A DNA stretch of 64,000 nt, from contig SVHC01000004.1 in assembly GCA_015056055.1 (NCBI GenBank), forward strand, positions 1 through 64,000. Reading direction: 5' to 3'. The stretch comes from Clostridiales bacterium. Lineage in GTDB: Bacteria > Bacillota > Clostridia > Christensenellales > Aristaeellaceae. The notes below the pieces were generated by a model. It saw only the letters and a list, made by a program, of their open reading frames with translations. It was not told the DNA's origin and did no database searches. Positions 61,053 to 64,000 of this stretch are shown here, in pieces. The first letter of the stretch is position 1. The number at the start of each line of letters is the position of its first letter. Made by a program: the position numbers and the translations under genes.

Positions 61053-61382
61053 TTAGAGTTTAATAAACTGCTCAACATTCAGAACAAAAATCGTAGCGCC
61101 GCCGACGGTAACTTCGATCGGATAAGGCATGTGGATGCCTGCTGCGCCATTGACAGGAGACGGAGAAGATGCGATTTGCTTGCGGCTTTTGCAAACCTTT
61201 TCGATTACAGCCATGGCACCGTCAAACTTTGCATCGTCTACACCGACAAGCAGCGTAGTGTTACCAGAACGGAGGAAACCGCCCGTCGTTGCCAGTTTTG
61301 TTACGCCATAACCTTCATTCATAAGAGAACTAACGAGGCGGGAAGAATCTTCATCCTGTACGATTGCAATGATCAGTTTCAT
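61053..61382 (-). CDS. darA: Cyclic di-AMP receptor DarA/PstA (YaaQ)
   Basis: 109-aa PII-like protein (MKLIIAIVQDEDSSRLVSSL; LATTGGFLRSGNTTLLVGVDD). DarA/PstA binds c-di-AMP as a trimer; its downstream target is not settled. ATG at 61382 lies 9 bases after AAGGAG; an upstream ATG overlaps that site. Stop is directly followed by holB. A consensus promoter lies 40 bases upstream. Confidence 0.93.
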   Translation of the reverse strand: MKLIIAIVQDEDSSRLVSSLMNEGYGVTKLATTGGFLRSGNTTLLVGVDDAKFDGAMAVIEKVCKSRKQIASSPSPVNGAAGIHMPYPIEVTVGGATIFVLNVEQFIKL

Positions 61383-61421
61383 GAGGATCATCTCCTTGTG
61401 GTATTATCGGATTTTTTATAT

Positions 61422-61450
61422 ATTATACACGAAAGATACATGAAATGCAA
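61422..61450 (-). promoter_or_regulatory. Promoter of the darA-holB-ricT-traX operon
   Basis: Minus-strand TTGCAT (61445-61450), 17-bp spacer, TATAAT (61422-61427). Confidence 0.8.
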
Positions 61451-61489
61451 GAATGAAATCTTAACAAATTCTTGGGCTATCCATCGTGA

Positions 61490-61801
61490 TTACTGCACCG
61501 ATTCCGCGGAAGAAAGCATTTCCCAAAGCTCGTGCGCCTGCTCGTAGGCTCCGTAAGGCACATAAATACGGATTTCTTCCAATGTTAATCCGCCGGATAC
61601 CGCAAATGCTGTGCCCGTCTGCCCCATTCGTGAATAAGGAATTCCGGCATCACTCAGAAGCGGTTCCAGAAGGGAGGCAGTGAATGTGTCCATGCCGGAA
61701 AGAAGTACTGGTTCATTCGGTGCAATTTCAGGCACTTTCCTTTTGCATTTCGGGCATATTTCCTCCTGCGTAAGGCAGCTGCATTTGGAACAGTAATGCA
61801 T
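61490..61801 (-). CDS. Zinc-ribbon protein with DUF2007-like domain
   Basis: 103-aa protein. A zinc ribbon at the N-terminus (CSKCSCLTQEEICPKCKRK) is followed by a domain resembling DUF2007 (PVLLSGMDTFTASLLEPLLSDAGIP...IYVPYGAYEQAHELW), a ferredoxin-like fold found in small signalling proteins. The ATG at 61801 has AAAGGAG upstream; the frame extends further upstream without a site. Function unknown. It is the gene before the darA operon, with its own 97-base gap. Confidence 0.78.
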   Translation of the reverse strand: MHYCSKCSCLTQEEICPKCKRKVPEIAPNEPVLLSGMDTFTASLLEPLLSDAGIPYSRMGQTGTAFAVSGGLTLEEIRIYVPYGAYEQAHELWEMLSSAESVQ

Positions 61802-61894
61802 GGAAAACATCTCCTTTCTTAATTTTATTATAACACATGTCTTTACACACGTCAACGAATCGTCATACGTCCAGGTAGAATTCGGGTGTGTAAT

Positions 61895-61912
61895 ATGATA
61901 TACTGATATCAT
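61895..61912 (+). promoter_or_regulatory. Extended -10 promoter overlapped by a palindrome, upstream of GH109 gene
   Basis: ATGATATACTGATATCAT is a perfect inverted repeat (7-bp arms, 4-base centre). It contains TGATATACT, an extended -10 motif. A dimeric repressor binding here would block transcription. Confidence 0.5.
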
Positions 61913-61946
61913 GTGAATTTGATTCATAGTCAGGAGGAATGTACCA

Positions 61947-63194
61947 ATGAAAATGGGAGATATTGGCCGTACAGTGAGCCTTGGCATAATCGGTCTTGGA
62001 GGACGTGGAATCGGCCAGATGGAAACATTGCTCTCCATGCAAGATGTTGAAATTCCAATTGTGTGTGACATACTGCCTGAAAGACTTGGCAAAGGACAGG
62101 AAACCGTTGCAAAAGTACGCAACTATACACCTGACGCCGTAACAGACTACCGCGAAGTGCTTGCTCGCCGCGATATCGAGGCAGTGATGATCTTTTCCAG
62201 CTGGGAGACGCATATCGCCATAGCGGTTGAAGCACTGGAAAATGGTCTGCGTCCTGCGCTTGAGGTAGGTGGCGCTTCTTCGATTGATGAGTGCTGGCAG
62301 TTGGTACGTGCAAGTGAAAAAGCCGGAATTCCGGTGATGCTTTTGGAAAACTGCTGCTATGGCAAGGAAGAAATGACTTTGCTGAATATGATTCGCAAAG
62401 GTGTTTTCGGAGAACTTGTTCACTGCCGCGGCGCATATGCACATGATTTGCGCGATGAAATTGGAATGGGCGATATCAGCAAACATTATCGTCAGCGCCA
62501 TTTCCTGCATCGCAACGGAGAACTCTATCCCACACACGAACTGGGGCCGATTGCAAAATATCTGAATATCAACCGCGGAAACCGTATGGTCAGCCTGACA
62601 TCAATGTCTTCAAAGGCTGCGGGTCTTTCTGCATGGTTGAAGGAAAAACGTCCGGAAGATGCTGTCACAAAAGCACAGATCAATCAGGGCGATATTGTAA
62701 CTACCATGATCAAATGTGCAAACGGTGAAACGATTGTGCTTACGCATGACTGTACTCTGCCCCGTCCGTATTCCCGTGGCGGCCAGATTCAAGGAACGAA
62801 AGGAATCTGGATGGAAGACAATCGTTCTATCTATATAGATGGGATTACAAAGTCGGATCCGAATCATTGGACGCATACGTGGGAAAGCGACGCGGCATGG
62901 ATGGAAGAATATGAACATCCCCTCTGGAAGGAGTATACAGAGTTTGGTCTGCGAGGCGGTCACGGCGGCATGGACTATTTGGTATTGCGTGCATTCGTAG
63001 AAAGCCTGCAGAAAAACGAAAATCCGCCGATTGATGTATATGATGCCGCAAGCTGGATGTGCATTACTGCGCTCAGCGAGCAATCCATTGCAATGGGTAG
63101 TATGCCTGTACCTGTTCCGGATTTTACGGATGGGCGCTGGATTACTGCCCGAAACGGCGAAAACGGTACTGGAATGTATGTTCTGGATGAATAA
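61947..63194 (+). CDS. Gfo/Idh/MocA-type NAD-dependent enzyme, GH109-like
   Basis: 415-aa protein. N-terminal Rossmann fold with GIIGLGGRGIG (13-23); the active-site region ENCCYGKEEMTLLNMIRKGVFGELVHCRGAYAHDLR closely follows GH109 (NAD-dependent alpha-N-acetylgalactosaminidases), as does YPTHELGPIAKYLNINRGNRM. It probably hydrolyses a GalNAc-type or related glycoside by an oxidation-elimination route. No signal peptide is seen. AGGAGG precedes the ATG. Single gene with promoter, palindromic operator candidate and terminator. Confidence 0.85.
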   Translation: MKMGDIGRTVSLGIIGLGGRGIGQMETLLSMQDVEIPIVCDILPERLGKGQETVAKVRNYTPDAVTDYREVLARRDIEAVMIFSSWETHIAIAVEALENGLRPALEVGGASSIDECWQLVRASEKAGIPVMLLENCCYGKEEMTLLNMIRKGVFGELVHCRGAYAHDLRDEIGMGDISKHYRQRHFLHRNGELYPTHELGPIAKYLNINRGNRMVSLTSMSSKAAGLSAWLKEKRPEDAVTKAQINQGDIVTTMIKCANGETIVLTHDCTLPRPYSRGGQIQGTKGIWMEDNRSIYIDGITKSDPNHWTHTWESDAAWMEEYEHPLWKEYTEFGLRGGHGGMDYLVLRAFVESLQKNENPPIDVYDAASWMCITALSEQSIAMGSMPVPVPDFTDGRWITARNGENGTGMYVLDE

Positions 63195-63208
63195 ACTTTA
63201 ATATCTTT

Positions 63209-63247
63209 CAATCCCCGGGGTAGTTTACTCCGGGGATTGCTTTGTTT
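63209..63247 (+). terminator. Terminator of the GH109-like gene
   Basis: Perfect 10-bp GC-rich stem (63209-63218 with 63230-63239), 11-base loop, followed by CTTTGTTT. Confidence 0.82.
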
Positions 63248-63333
63248 CGACGTGATTTATATGCATCTTGACCAAAGTTTTGAAGTAGCTTAATTTTTGC
63301 TTCCAATACGTCTTTTTCATTAACCTAAGTGTG

Positions 63334-63342
63334 GTATAATAT
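63334..63342 (+). promoter_or_regulatory. Extended -10 promoter of the MATE gene
   Basis: TGGTATAAT with perfect TATAAT at 63337-63342, about 28 bases before the start codon. The -35 region is poor. Confidence 0.55.
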
Positions 63343-63369
63343 TTAAGTGCAAATTGGAGGGTGTGTATA

Positions 63370-64000
63370 ATGGCAAAATTGTTAAATCGAATTTATGGAA
63401 TTGGACGTTTGCTTCCCAAGACGGGAGCACTGGGTGAAGTTCCTTCTACGGGTCAGGCATATAGGGAGCTTTTGCGCATAGCTTTGCCGTCTGTGCTGGA
63501 AATGGTGCTCTTGTCTTTGATTGGATCAATAGATACCATGATGGTAGGCACAATCGGTGCATCTGCAATTGCAGCCGTCGGTCTGGTTGGCCAGCCCCGT
63601 ATGCTGATGCTGTGCATTTTCTTTGCTATGAACATTGGCGTAACTGCCGTTGTCGCCCGCCGAAAAGGCGAAGAACGTCAGGATGAGGCGAACCAAACCC
63701 TGCGAAATGCCGTGGTTATTATTCTCGCCCTTTCTCTTGTTATGATGACGATTGGCCTGACATTCTCGCGCCAGCTTATGACCATGGCGGGAGCAAAAGC
63801 CGATACCATTGATGACGCTGAAACGTATTTCCGCATCCTCACCTATTTTCTTCCGGTCAACGCGCTGTCTATGGGTCTTTGCGCCGCACTGCGCGGTGTG
63901 GGTGATACCCGCACCACCATGTACGTGAATATATGCAGCAACCTGGTAAATGTAGTATTTAATTACCTTCTGATCAACGGAGTCGGATTTTTTCCGAAAC
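63370..64000 (+). CDS. MATE family efflux transporter (3' partial)
   Basis: 210 codons visible, running off the right edge. The start ATG at 63370 follows GGAGG (63356-63360). After a 40-residue N-terminus come several membrane segments; ALPSVLEMVLLSLIGSIDTMMVG and the later LSMGLCAALRGVGDTRTTMYVNICSNLVN are typical of MATE transporters of the NorM/DinF type, which export drugs or metabolites by Na+ or H+ antiport. Substrate unknown. Confidence 0.9.
   Translation, partial: MAKLLNRIYGIGRLLPKTGALGEVPSTGQAYRELLRIALPSVLEMVLLSLIGSIDTMMVGTIGASAIAAVGLVGQPRMLMLCIFFAMNIGVTAVVARRKGEERQDEANQTLRNAVVIILALSLVMMTIGLTFSRQLMTMAGAKADTIDDAETYFRILTYFLPVNALSMGLCAALRGVGDTRTTMYVNICSNLVNVVFNYLLINGVGFFPK

Overview
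The window (about 50% GC by eye) looks like a chromosomal segment of an endospore-forming member of the class Clostridia (Firmicutes). Four sporulation loci support this: spoIIAA-spoIIAB-sigF, spoVAC-spoVAD-spoVAE, cotJA-cotJB-cotJC and gerM. So do Firmicutes housekeeping clusters (ctsR-mcsA-mcsB-clpC; yggS-sepF-yggT-ylmH-divIVA; darA-holB-ricT), T-box leaders in front of pheST and hisS-aspS, and a consensus CtsR operator. No rRNA, tRNA, insertion sequence, prophage or CRISPR array was recognised. The content is core-like, and gene order follows conserved Firmicutes neighbourhoods with a few local rearrangements.

Layout. 1-5.6 kb: end of a PLP-dependent methionine gamma-lyase family gene, a GH38 alpha-mannosidase, then a sigma factor / membrane anti-sigma-like protein / small secreted protein group. 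5.7-8.6 kb: PHP phosphatase, lexA, and divergent to lexA a Cys-rich miniprotein and a tyrosine recombinase. 8.6-15.3 kb: the spoIIA operon preceded by a short-form FtsH, a class A penicillin-binding protein, and an XRE-TPR regulator. 15.4-20 kb: the CtsR stress operon. 20-25.2 kb: MFS transporter, queA, ruvB, murJ. 25.3-31.5 kb: gerM, an RNase PH/RdgB fusion, pfkA and a second GH38 gene in one direction. 31.5-38 kb: rqcH, a catalytically degenerate RadC-like gene, and pheST with its T-box. 37.9-41.5 kb: ireB, Fe-S aldo/keto reductase and a ruvX-DUF1292 fusion, with an AI-2E exporter-type gene, a 50-aa gene and a PRC-barrel gene. 41.6-47.5 kb: envelope and division cluster. 47.6-54.7 kb: tmcAL, tdk, spoVA, cotJ, a DUF1848 protein and a secreted phosphatase. 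54.9-61.8 kb: hisS-aspS with T-box, traX, ricT, holB, darA and a zinc-ribbon protein. 61.9-64 kb: a GH109-type oxidoreductase and the start of a MATE exporter.

How the genes fit together. Most genes serve growth and sporulation: information processing (lexA, ruvB, holB, pheST, hisS, aspS, rqcH, rph), protein quality control (ctsR regulon, ftsH), cell wall and division (PBP, murJ, sepF, divIVA, lspA) and spore formation. Two GH38 mannosidases and a GH109-like enzyme, one mannosidase directly behind pfkA, suggest use of host or plant glycans. I did not find a clearly new multi-gene system. The most unusual items are the ruvX-DUF1292 fusion with a strong internal ribosome binding site, the RadC-like protein without its metal ligands, the FtsH without its extracytoplasmic domain next to spoIIA, and an Asp-specifying T-box in front of hisS.
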